The notes under the pieces were generated by a model. That model was given only the letters and a program-made list of their open reading frames with translations. It was not told where the DNA came from and did not search any database. From positions 20,371,850-20,435,849 of the forward strand of contig CM067357.1 in assembly GCA_034190875.2 (NCBI GenBank): 64,000 nt of DNA, read 5' to 3'. Shown one piece after another: positions 13,300 to 24,000 of the stretch (positions within the stretch are counted from its first letter, which is position 1; each line of letters begins with the position of its first letter). This DNA comes from Urechis unicinctus. Taxonomy: Eukaryota > Annelida > Polychaeta > Xenopneusta > Urechidae. A program made the translations under genes and the position numbers.

Positions 13300-13612
13300 T
13301 GAGGTATCTGATTTGAATTGTGAATTTGTTCATTGCGTTGGGATCAAACATCTTCTCAAACTTCATGTAGTGCTAACTAGCCCCGAGCTATCGGATGGCG
13401 GTTAGCGTTAGGTCTTGTCGGTCATTCGTGCTTTTTTCAATATATAACTTCAACAGGTTTACCGGCCTCAATTGTTTTGTTGGAAACTCCATTCATCAAC
13501 CGGGGGCCAAATGAAAAGAAAAAATTCATATATAGATGTATAAATCACATGTAAAAAGTCGACGACAGAATTCTCAACCACCAAGAAAAAGTCCCTATAT
13601 CACTGAAGCTGA
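13300..13612. repeat. Diverged dispersed repeat, copy 2 (partner at 3.66 kb)
   Basis: Direct-orientation partner of 3,655-3,958, with the same ordered anchors. Here the element is not followed by a TA tract. It contains the better-preserved tRNA-like segment on the minus strand (13,390-13,340). Confidence 0.75.
13340..13402 (-). other. tRNA-like / SINE head remnant
   Basis: On the minus strand an A-box-like TAGCTCGGGGCTAGTTAG (13,390-13,373) is followed about 23 bases later by a B-box-like GTTTGATCCC (13,349-13,340). The overall spacing of ~51 bases is close to that inside a tRNA gene (A-box start to B-box end about 55). Acceptor stem pairing is not evident. The presence of the same segment inside a two-copy dispersed repeat makes a tRNA-derived SINE the most economical reading. 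Confidence 0.35.
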
Positions 13613-14934
13613 GGCGGGTAGACACAAAACCACCACTTAAAAACCATGACTAGCCTAATCGCATTGTCTTATTTATAGCTCAACCGCCCATTTTTTCGTT
13701 TCTCAACTCTCCAGGGCCACAACCATACGTGATATCATTTCGTTTTATATAATGACGCCGTTTGCATCAAGTATATTATATACGCTTGGGTCATTATAGG
13801 TCGGACTACGATAAGACTCCATAGTTATATCTACCAGTGGCACTCTTACTCGTTTTTTCAGCCTTGCTAACGCTTTAAATTAGCGGGATGACCGAATGTT
13901 TATTTTGTTAAACGGTGCGGTCTATTGCGATATAGGACGCGTACCCTATCTCTAATTGCCGTTCCATACGCATATATAACGCTTACCTAGTCAGCATTGT
14001 AAAGGCAAAACGGCACTAGGACAGTGCATATTTTAAATTGGAGTGCTTTTGGTCATATTCTGTGCATTGCAATATCTTCAACAACAAAAACCACAGTAGG
14101 CTATGTTTGCCTCACTCATTGTGGCTGATGCAATGTATTCACTATATCAGTAAAAAGCGTCGAAAGGGGTTTGCTAATTTCAATTAGAAACAGTCTCGAG
14201 AGAGCTCTTCTAGTTTCCATTATGAATTTTTAATTCGCATGATTCACAAAAGGTAACGTTGAGCGACAGAGAATAACATCCAACCGGAAAGTAATTCTGC
14301 CTACCGTCTGCGTTGAATTGTCTAAGTTGCAGTTGATTCGCAAGAGAGTGCTACTTATTCTGTTCATGCCATAATTGTATCTGGTATAGCAGTGCCGTTA
14401 AAATTGCTTATGTTGCTGAGTAGAGAATATACATAAGTCTTAGCCTATCAAAGTGTAATATGACAAAACTGTTGCATAAACCGATCAAATACTTCTACGG
14501 CATCTTTTCATTCATTTGAAAGCAGTACGATAATTAATCAAGCCTTTATATGAAAGTAATCATTTTAAAAAGGTTATTTGAACAAGTGATGTTATGATCC
14601 ACACCCAACGCGAAAAAGGTATGTTATTTTTAGTTCTCTATATCACCATGGCTTTACATAATGGGAGATAGTGACTATGAATCCAGCAGGAAGCAAATCG
14701 ATATTGCGGAATGTTAAAACCTGAAACAGAATTTACTTTTAGGTCAAGTGTTTACCATAACATACCAATCAGAGTTGATTTTAGTATTCCTATAAGCTAA
14801 TTACGCTAATTTGACTACGGATTCAAGCAACCTGTATTAAGTGTCAAATGGAGACATAGTTCTGTCAGAAGAGCGGTTTTGAGGTATCCGCAACACTACT
14901 TAGCCCACCATAGGGTGCCCTTGCATTGAATCAA
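13613..14934. other. Single-copy sequence, no supported gene
   Basis: No frame above chance length, no repeats and no recognisable RNA. Confidence 0.4.
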
Positions 14935-15267
14935 TCATATTTCTATACGCAAAGCGACATGGCAAACTACACACAGGCGCGCAAAGCACATTAGGAGGAG
15001 AAATTGAATCATCCCAAAGCTTACGATGCATACGCGACATGGGAAGGCAGAATGGTATGCATGTAAATGGAACGGCCTGAATCTATAAGATCTAATGCGT
15101 TGATATTGGTGAGCAACTTGATATTTGCCCTTGTAGAGCAAGGCTTGAACTAATATTTGCAACTTTATAATATTGACATGTGCATTGAACTGCTGTAGTG
15201 ACAGCATCATAATTAGTTGTGCTACATTACACCTGCTGCGCTCATAGCAATCCACATCTTCAATCAA
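14935..15267 (-). CDS. Hypothetical open frame, 110 codons (weak)
   Basis: An ATG-initiated minus-strand frame of 110 residues that directly follows the other minus-strand candidates of this patch. The C-terminal half is hydrophobic and Cys-rich (around residues 75-105), compatible with a membrane segment. No family is recognised. The length alone is only marginally beyond chance. The case rests on its position in a ~1.35-kb locally GC-raised block with several open minus-strand frames. It could equally be decayed coding DNA. Confidence 0.2.
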   Translation of the reverse strand: MIEDVDCYERSRCNVAQLIMMLSLQQFNAHVNIIKLQILVQALLYKGKYQVAHQYQRIRSYRFRPFHLHAYHSAFPCRVCIVSFGMIQFLLLMCFARLCVVCHVALRIEI

Positions 15268-15424
15268 TCATCTTTATTTCCAGCCTACTTTTGGTTTGAA
15301 TTGCTACTATGATGTCTCTGACAGATCCCACGTTAATGAGTTCGATTGAAACCGTATCCAAGTCAATCCCCTCAATCAGCGTGATAGTTTTTTTGTCCAT
15401 TTGATATTGACGGTATGCGTGCAT
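15260..15424 (-). CDS. Hypothetical small open frame, 54 aa (weak)
   Basis: Minus-strand ATG frame of 54 residues. From residue 9 it alternates charged and aliphatic residues (MDKKTITLIEGIDLDTVSIE, then a similar stretch ending in KMID), as expected of a compact beta-rich protein or domain. There is an in-frame stop just upstream of the ATG. It overlaps the start of the 14,935-15,267 frame by 8 bases in another frame. No family is recognised and it could be an exon of the neighbouring candidate. Confidence 0.22.
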   Translation of the reverse strand: MHAYRQYQMDKKTITLIEGIDLDTVSIELINVGSVRDIIVAIQTKSRLEIKMID

Positions 15425-15522
15425 ACACGTTGATTATGGAGGCAGCGAAGCGCATAAAAGCAAGAAAATGAGGGCTCGTGATGTGCAATGCTGCGGGTGT
15501 GAATGTCATGAGCACTAATTGA

Positions 15523-16258
15523 TCATGGAGCGTTGAGGTCTAGTAGCAGGTAAATATGATCGTGATAATGGACCACGGGTTCGTTGGAGGCAAACGGACC
15601 TATGCGTATGCCATGTTGATAGCAGTCATAGGCTGCCTTGAGCTCAGTGACCACGGAGTTAAATGCGTTAACTGACACAGTTAGCGCAGCCAGCGAGCTC
15701 CTGATGAAAGCCATATCATCTTGCGATGCAACAGGCTTAGCGCCCTTACCGGACGGTTAGGGCATTAGCTCCTTTGACTGCGTATTCTTTAAAGAGGCAG
15801 CTTTTTGACGAGCAGAGTCTGCACACACTGCAGATTCTGCCTTTGAGCTCTTTTACGTGAAGTTGCCAGACACTGGCTTGCACTATATTCGAGCATAGAG
15901 TTAACTTACTCTTGGGCTTCCGAGGCGGTCATGGCCGCCATTATGCTGCCAACATGGTCAGCAACCGATTCCTGCGGGAATTTTTGTGATCTACGCGGCA
16001 AAATTCGAATCACACCAAAGTCCTGCTAGAAGTACACAAAACAAAAACCCAACACACAAAAGAAGCAAACAAAAACACAAAGCTAATGGTCACAGAACAT
16101 GGTAATCCAGAGACTTGCGAGACCACGTGTGAACTCCTTGAAGCAAAACACGCTAATGATCTCCTAGCTCTGCCGCGCTCCCTCACGTGATCTCGATATG
16201 CTGATGAGATAGGTAGAATGGCGAGGACGATGTGTGGAACATTGCGTCGTGACCCCAT
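15523..16258 (-). CDS. Candidate four-exon gene, 150 aa, unknown function
   Basis: One consistent gene model on the minus strand has exons 16,258-16,187, 16,025-15,910, 15,836-15,750 and 15,700-15,523 (TGA). Introns of 161, 73 and 49 bases all begin GT and end AG. Exon lengths sum to 453 bases, exactly 151 codons including stop, and phases match at each junction. The first intron ends in a long T-rich tract followed by CTAG, a textbook acceptor. Donors are GTGAGG, GTAAGT and GTAAGG. GC in the exons is 48-53%, against about 37% around. Residues coded by exon 3 are Cys-rich. No domain is recognised. In exon 3 another frame is also open apart from one stop, so a decayed gene is the main alternative. 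I chose the splice sites by eye, so the model has freedom to fit. Confidence 0.27.
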
Positions 16259-16300
16259 GGATTTACTGCCTCGATAGCAAGTTAACTGATCTCGTCGCAA

Positions 16301-17629
16301 AACCAGATCTATTTGTATTTGAAGAAACTAGTGTTTTAGCTCTTTCTAAGCAGCACTCGGTTCTTATTGACCATTGGCACAACCGCTAGGGATCTAACGG
16401 TCAGGTATTGGATGGCCATCATAGTAAATTATTGTGTATATATTTCTTGCGAAACAACTTTGAGTTGTAAGAGGCGTAATGGTTAACAAAAACACTTAAG
16501 ACATTTCAGGTTATGTCATGGTGTGCATTACGTATCGTAAATACAGCATGTATTTTGATATAGAAACACCATTTGCGAAGACAAAAGTTCACAATGTTGA
16601 TCAAACAGTGGCCTGTTTTGAGCGTTTATCATACATTATCTTCTAAACTATAATTTGGAGCGATGATAGAAGCCATGTAGTTCTTGAAGACCAATAGTAA
16701 TAAAAATGGTACATCTAATCCTCTAATTGTCTATTATACATCATTAGTAAATAATTCATATCCCAACGGAGCGACATTTACTAATTGAATGCATTGCAGG
16801 AACTCAAATTTATCTGAGTAAGCTTATTGAAAATTGGAAAATAACATAATCATATGATTGGTTAGAAATCACGCTGCTAAGATGGGAATTCAATAATTAT
16901 GGTTGCTCGAGCCGAATGTGTGCATGGTTTAACTTGTTTGTGTGAGCATCCAAGCTTTGAACTAATTATAGATGGAAGATGTCATGCTTACTGTCAACCC
17001 CCTTAGCTCCGTCAACGTTGTGTTAAAAAATCTATCTGCAGTTTAAAACATTCCCATACTTCGCATACCTATTAATTCCCTTTTGATTCTGACGATATCA
17101 GACAATGGCAACTTGTGAGTAATATCATTATCATGGGAAGAAAAGAAAGAACAAGTTATTAAGTCTAACCTCTTGTCATTCGACAAAATGTAAACATGAT
17201 ATAGTGGATTGAATGCTGATGGATATATTTGACATGCAATAGTGCACGCAACATTTACCTATGTCTTCTCTAACAGAGCCATTGCGTTAAAACTGATGCC
17301 GTTAGCCTGCTAGTTTGCTAGATAGACGTTGCAAGGTAACTTGATCGGCCGCTTAATGATTATCCAAATAAATAACAGCTACTGGATTACCAGTGTCTAA
17401 TATTTAAGAAACGTTCTCGGGAAATTCCGAGTGATCGGTATTGCAAGGTCGGTTGAGTAGAATACCGTAATGAGATTTATTAAGTAAATTATGATTGAGT
17501 GGTACGTTATTTTTTTTTAGTGTTTCTAGACTTTTGATTTCTAGCAAGATCCAGCTGACAGGCCGATTATTTGCTGAAAGCTGACGGTTGCCTTTTCACA
17601 ATATAAGCATCACATAAGCACATTTCCAA
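16301..17629. other. Single-copy sequence, no supported gene
   Basis: A short ATG frame on the minus strand near 16,410-16,330 (27 codons) might be an upstream exon of the 15.5-16.3 kb candidate, but no donor supports it. The rest shows nothing. Confidence 0.35.
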
Positions 17630-18570
17630 TTATCCAGAATATTCTCTTCTAAATATAGATATATCACAAGTTCTTTATGATATACTAGTAGTTCTGAACC
17701 AGTAGTATAACTAAACATGGTAGCAGCAAAATGGGTACTAGCAGAGATGTTAACATAGTACTATTAGAAGGTGTACTAGAATAAGCAGCATTTCAGACAA
17801 AATGTACAGTCAGTGACATTTTTCAAAATATAATTGTCTGTTTGTTGATATATAACTGGAAGCAATTATTTATAGGTGAACACACATCCTTGCAGGAACC
17901 GAATTTTCTTATTACTTGTTTCGCTAACATAATCCTCAAACAACCCTTGGCGAATCTGTAACGCGTACTACTTTATCTAAAGATGCTGCTTAACTAAACC
18001 ATCATGATTTGAATGATATAATTAGCATACTAAATGGATCTATTGTCCTTCGGCGTAGCTGATACTATTGTAAATGCCATTCATATTAATTTATGTAGAG
18101 TTCACTGATTTGTTATATATTTTTGCAAACTGCTCAATAAAGATTAACGTGTGTGACAAAGGAATTATCAACTAATGGCGTCCGCAATTCATGTCATATT
18201 GCATGGTTCTAAGCAGAAGACCACGCCTCGTATAACGACCTATGTTGTGTCAATCGGCGTATTGCACAACACTTCTTTGATATACTGGGCGAAATGTAAT
18301 GGTTGATTTTGCTAGATGGACCATGTACTGCAGGCCACTGACAGCGTCAGAAAAACAACATCGCCTTTTCTGCTGTTTAGCAATAATGGTAGGACGAAAA
18401 TGCCATTTATCGCCTGGTGCATTAATCAGCAGTTCAGTTGCCGAAAATGCACAACTGTGTGATCTGCTTCAGCGAATTCCACCATCTATTATATTACGAA
18501 TGATACGGAAATAGCAAAATCGTCTGTACGCAAAAATAACCATATTTTCTGCATGACAATCCAAAAATGT
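17630..18570. repeat. Diverged segmental duplication block B, copy 2
   Basis: Direct partner of 4,130-5,080. It has about 200 bases (17,790-17,995) not found in copy 1. Confidence 0.85.
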
Positions 18571-18666
18571 TCCCTCCAGAATATAACCGTCTCAAAATTT
18601 ATGACTCGAACAACCTCAGAATGTATTGATTTGCACATACTGCTTCCATAACCATGTACCTCGACC

Positions 18667-18689
18667 ATATATATATATATATATATATA
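18667..18689. repeat. Short (TA)n tract
   Basis: About 11 TA units. It creates the Ile/Tyr run in an otherwise unremarkable minus-strand frame. Confidence 0.9.
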
Positions 18690-18733
18690 CTGAGTATGTT
18701 GGTACGACAATATATCGTAGTTAAAAGGCATGA

Positions 18734-18928
18734 ATGCAAATAACCGGCCAACCACAAGGACTAGATAACATTAGCAAGCAGTACATGTTCATGGGCTGGC
18801 ATGTGGCGCCGACTTCTAACCTACTCTACAACAAATGGGTGGAGGACGTGGCCATCCTGGTGAGGATTCTCCCGGTGCAGCATTTACAAGTTGCTAACCT
18901 TACAGACCATATTGAGACTGTAGGCTAG
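18734..18928 (+). CDS. Hypothetical open frame, 64 aa, in a GC-rich patch (weak)
   Basis: ATG frame of 64 residues in a patch of 50-57% GC, with no internal repeat. Inside it, at codon ~42, the bases ATCCTG|GTGAGG form a good splice donor, so the true exon, if any, may end there. It lies in the interval between duplicated blocks B and C that has no counterpart in the 5-6.6 kb copy. No family is recognised. Confidence 0.22.
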   Translation: MQITGQPQGLDNISKQYMFMGWHVAPTSNLLYNKWVEDVAILVRILPVQHLQVANLTDHIETVG

Positions 18929-19029
18929 TGTTTCATCGAAGATCTAGCAATCAATACGCAATGTCCATTATTATCCACCAACTGCGATCCTTCTTGGCCC
19001 TTACCGTTAGAAATGGATATTTAGTGATG

Positions 19030-19455
19030 GCCATATGCTATCTCATCTTGCCAGCTTTGTCCGGCCTACATATTGTGGATGATAAGATAACATCATTCTT
19101 TCCATAAGAACGCATCGACATCAGCTTCCTAATCTTCTTTAGATTCACAAGATCAGGCGTATCGAATGAACATAGAAATGCGTTTTATGTGTTGCAAATG
19201 CAAATAGTGCATTATCCTGCAAAACATACTAGTAATAATACACATTCTTTGACTATTGAGTATATTCGGTAAAAATGGCAAGTGATAGTAAGCATATTCA
19301 ATCTAATGGTCACCGACAAATCAGCAATCTTGAAATTGATTAAAATGCATGTCGACAACCGGGCTATCTTCTATTATGTTATCCTATATATTACCTGATA
19401 AACAATTGTGCCTTTAAATACATTAATTGAAGAATCTCTACTTGAATAAACAAAA
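19030..19455. repeat. Diverged segmental duplication block C, copy 2
   Basis: Direct partner of 6,590-7,025. Confidence 0.85.
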
Positions 19456-19544
19456 GTTTTGGGAATGAGAAAAATGATAAAATTCTGATTGATGAATTTT
19501 CCGGTATATGACGTTTGATCGCCATAGAACTGAAAGAGAGCGAA

Positions 19545-19805
19545 GCATATATAAACAAGTACGAAACTCGTATTTGATACTCAAGTAAAATGCATTACAC
19601 ATATGTGGATCTATATACTCTATAGAACAGTTTGTGTGCGAAAAGAGCGCCGCCAGTGCCTACCTTTATTGTTTATATCTAGTCAGGCCCTCAATTACTC
19701 ATACGTACAGCCCATCGCCCTGTCTCATAATTGAAACATCAACCCAATATTCAGTATAAGTGAAGTCAATGAAACAGGAGCGACCTGTTTCAGTTAATAT
19801 TCTTA
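19545..19805. repeat. Duplicated block inverted relative to 8.275-8.545 kb
   Basis: Matches the reverse complement of 8,275-8,545. It follows block C after only ~90 bases, whereas in copy 1 about 1,250 bases intervene. Confidence 0.85.
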
Positions 19806-19865
19806 GTGGACCCCATACAGCCGCTAATGACGTCGAGACACCGGGTCATGTTGTCTTGTAAGTAA

Positions 19866-19945
19866 TTTTCATCTACATAACCCTACTTACGGCCATTAGC
19901 ATTTTGTAACTGCTAGTCTATATGGAGGAACTTGAACCCATAAAG
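19866..19945. repeat. Short duplicated block E, copy 2 (direct)
   Basis: Resembles 9,085-9,210. It lies between the two inverted blocks, so copy 2 is rearranged relative to copy 1. Confidence 0.5.
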
Positions 19946-20539
19946 TGCGATTTGGAATCATAAGCACCCACATGCATCGCACCCGTGTTTTATTTAAGAA
20001 AGAAAAGCATGCAGACCTTTATTAGACCCTAAATTTAGACTCAAATGGACGTCTTATAACAGGCCATTTTCCAGCATAGTTATAGAAACGTTTTATGACA
20101 ACTACAAACGTGCCAGTAATACTTAGGTATCATAAAATGTGTGTTAATTTGTATTTAGCCGATAATTGGTTTGTACTTGCTTGGGGCAAATTAGGAAAGA
20201 CTAAATGTCCATGAATTGTCAATTACATGGATCCAAACAGAACGATTATTGAATGTAAACTGACGTTTTAACAGAGAGTTGTTGGTTATATAGAAAATTA
20301 CATTCCTGGCAACGAATATGACCAATTATATTTGTGGATGTAATAAAAATCGGATTACGATTATGCTAAAACACGTACAATATATACCATTGGTTGCTTT
20401 GCACGAATCATTCGTGTTTTTATCTAATGACTACATATTTAACTAGAAATAGCAGCCGGTCTCAAATAATGTTAACGCCTCAAAATAATATCTTGTTATT
20501 CATATGCCGAAACTCAATGGCACGTTGAAGCTTTCATGC

Positions 20540-20660
20540 TGCCATATTTCAATGAAGGGAACGCCATAGACGGGAACTCTAAGGTTCACAGAACACATTG
20601 GCATAACGGAAATCTTATTCCCAAAAGCATTGCCATTTGGCATCAATCCCATTCATGAAA
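20540..20660. repeat. Duplicated block inverted relative to 7.96-8.09 kb
   Basis: Aligns to the reverse complement of 7,960-8,090 (anchors CTTATTCCCAAAA, GGCATCAATC, ATAGACGGGAAC versus ATAGACAGGAAC). Confidence 0.65.
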
Positions 20661-20867
20661 CTTGTGCCTTTTAACAACGATATTTAGTCATTCAATCGTT
20701 CTTAGCATATGTCTATGATGGAGCTACATGGTCATCAAAGACCGCGGAGCAAAATGTATTAATCGACACCTTCTAAAGATTGTTCGAGTCATGTTGTGAT
20801 GGTAATATTCCAGAGGGTAAAAAATTCTGGAACGGCATTCAGGAAATAGGCATTGCAAAATCTAAAT

Positions 20868-22505
20868 ACATATATATATACATATATATGTACATATATA
20901 AATAGATATGTATAGATATATATAGATAGATATATAGAGAGATAGAGAGAGACAGATAGATAGGGGAGATAGAAAGAGATATAGAGAGAGAGGGGGAGAG
21001 AGATATAGAGAGGGAGAGATAAATATATATCTCTAGAGAAAAAGAGAGATCTCTCCAGGGATAGGGAGAGATATAGATAAGGGAGATAAGACAGAGACTA
21101 GGAGAGAGAAAATCTAATAGAGGATACTAGTAGTATCTTATAGAAATCCAAGATAGAGAAATACATATGTAGAGAGGGAGCGATAGGATATATATAGAAA
21201 GGTTATAGAGATATAGGATATATACATTTCTCATATAGTTAAAATATAAAGATATATACTCAGCTGATAGATAGAAATCTATGTATCTTTCTCTCTATAA
21301 ATATGTATCGATACAGATATCCATCTTCATAAATAGGAATCCTATACATAGAGGGAAAAATATTAAAGGATATACGAAATATATGTTTACAGATATATGT
21401 ATTTATAGAAATATAAGGGAGCGCGTAAGAGGGAGAGAAAAGTATAGATATAGAGGATATAACGAGATATATATCCGAGAGAGGGAGATATATAGATATA
21501 TAGATAGAGTTGGATAAATATAGCAAGAGCTCTTGAGATATAGCTATATTTGAGAGATATACAAGAGATGTATATGGGAATATAGATAGATAGGAGAGAT
21601 AGAGATAGAGATATATATATATACATAGATATTTATTTATATACAGATAAGTATGATTATATTTATATACCATATATAGGGGAGTAGCCTAGGGGGGCTA
21701 GAAGCTATATATCAAGCATATATATATATATCTATATTATATATATATAGACAGGGATAGAGATGAGAGATCCTAGTTTTGCTGAGCAGATCCCTCAATC
21801 TGTAGAGAGAGTTTTAATATATAGATATAATATAGAGAGATATAGGATAGGGAGAGAGATAGGATATATAGATAAAATAGAGATTATATATAAGATAGTA
21901 AATAGATAGATACCATCTATCTATAACCTAGAGAATATATCTATAATATCTAGACAATATTCATCTCTCAATATAACATATAATATATAGTTATAACTAT
22001 TATATATTTAAAGATATCCTCTAAATATCTATATTATTTATTCATCTATATATTCCCTATATATATTGAGAGAATATATACAGTTTATATACAAATATAT
22101 ATAATATATCATGTCATGTTTCATTATAGTTAAAATATTATCAAATAGATATGTATATTTATTTATCTATATGTATATATATATAAATTCATATATATAT
22201 GCATATATATAAATATACATATATATCTATATATATATATATATATATATATCCTATATATAACATATATATATTATATACATATAAACATTTATATATA
22301 TATATATATTAGAATATTAAAATTTTAAGGTATATAAATATATATCTGGATATATAGATATATATATATAAATGGATATTTATGTACAGATACATATATA
22401 TAAATATATATTTATGTATATATATATATATGTACATATACTAATATATATGTTTATATATATATTTATATACATATAAGTATAGATATAAATATATTTA
22501 TATGG
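20868..22505. repeat. 1.6-kb compound low-complexity block (GATA/GA then TA)
   Basis: The first half (about 20,900-21,900) is built of irregular GATA, GAGA and ATAG motifs with purines strongly concentrated on the plus strand. The second half (about 21,900-22,505) is TA-rich with ATATAT, TATATAAATA and TATGTATA motifs. Open frames through it (for example 21,260-21,673 minus) encode only Ile/Tyr/Ser/Leu runs and are not genes. The strand asymmetry is compatible with triplex-forming or microsatellite-expansion DNA. Confidence 0.95.
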
Positions 22506-23900
22506 TTCAATATCAATTTAAATGTGTAAGCTATCAGTAACAAACGAGCCCATGGCAAATGACAGATGTTGATAACAGAATGGTGGCAGGTGAGAGCCCC
22601 TTAATATGTTCATATATCAACGTCATTGGGCGCCATCATTCTATAATGCCTTCGCTATATATTTATCCCCCAATAAACATTTCAGCAAAAACATGACGAC
22701 ACTTTGGTGTCTGTTAACATGCACATGTGTGTTGTGTAGTGTACGCTGCCTGGCATCCATCCGTAGGTTTGTCGCTCATCTGGCCGACTATGCATGCAAT
22801 AGGTAATATTCTATACTTTGGGTTTGCTAACAAATAGATACATCGGTCGTGGAGTCGATGCTTCGACTTCACTTCCTGCAGAAGCAGATGGATGAATTGA
22901 AATCGAATGGCAACGCCAACTATGGTGTAAGGCGCTATCACTTGGTTATTGCTGACTGTGGCTTGATGCAGAACACTAAGCATTAATCGACAATAAAAAC
23001 GAGTAGTGACAATACGACAATACAATCAATCAGCAATGGCCACCTGACTACATGCGTAGAAGGTATAGCATAAACGGACGTATTATATTGTTCAATAAAT
23101 GGTGTGGTTGAGCGCCTTCCAGACGATAATGTCTGTAATATCGTAAACTTAGCAGCTCCACGACATTTCTATATATTGCGTGTGTGTAAGTGGTCCATAA
23201 AATGGACATAGCCGCCAAACATCAAGAGGCAATTTCGTAGCATGGAATTAGAATCGTCTTTGAATTTCCTGATGGGGTGACAAGAGTGAAATTGACAAAA
23301 TAAAGGACCCTGCTGCTATTTATTGATTCGACCACGTAATAAAGAAGGGGTTCAGGGTTTCACTTGCTTGATTTGGCTAATGTATCAGTGAAAAACAGTA
23401 TTAGGTTTGATAAATGTAATTAAACAAATGACAGCCGCTTCAGCAGACAACCTTCCATATCAGCCAGTCTCGACGGCTGACCCTTGCAACACCCAAACTA
23501 TATCTCCTCTATGTACTGTGGTACCAAGACACGCAAAATATGAGAACAATTTTCAATTGATTCTCACGACAGGCAATCATGTAGCTTGTCAACTAAATCC
23601 CATTGGATGTTTGCTAAGCATCACAGAGTAAGGCCGTGCTACATTGCCCCTCCCAATAACTAGTCTCAGTAATTTTCTGGTGAATCCATCTCTCAGTGGC
23701 CACTGTTCGGGTATCATCTATTATCCCTAAAGTCTTACGGGCTTCGCAAACTGCTTATTAATATCGTATCCGATAAATAATTGCTTAATAGCTGCATTGG
23801 TAGCGTAACAAATCGGTTTACAGCCATTCTTTGGTTTAAACAAGATTTGGTAGCATTGACCAGCCATTACCATTAGCATTTATAACATTTGCCTTTCCCG
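22506..23900. other. Single-copy sequence with a weak coding-like patch at 22.69-23.0 kb
   Basis: Between 22,693 and 22,986 GC is raised. A plus-strand ATG frame starting with a signal-peptide-like MTTLWCLLTCTCVLCS ends at AATAG|GTAATA. A candidate acceptor, GCTAACAAATAG, lies 35 bases on, and a separate 42-codon ATG frame runs 22,858-22,986. The frames do not join cleanly across that putative intron, and a 103-codon minus-strand frame overlaps them, so I do not call a gene. The remainder to the gap shows nothing. Confidence 0.3.
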
Positions 23901-24000
23901 NNNNNNNNNNNNNNNNNNNNNNNNNNNNNNNNNNNNNNNNNNNNNNNNNNNNNNNNNNNNNNNNNNNNNNNNNNNNNNNNNNNNNNNNNNNNNNNNNNNN
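23901..24000. other. Assembly gap (100 N)
   Basis: Exactly 100 N. It abuts the left end of the 3.1-kb tandem array, so further array copies may be missing here. Confidence 0.99.

Noticed and set aside
21260-21673. 137-codon minus frame
   Set aside because: Low-complexity Ile/Tyr/Ser/Leu translation of GATA-type repeats.
22693-22986. Secreted protein gene with a 35-base intron
   Set aside because: The signal-peptide-like frame and the downstream frame do not join in phase across the only plausible intron.
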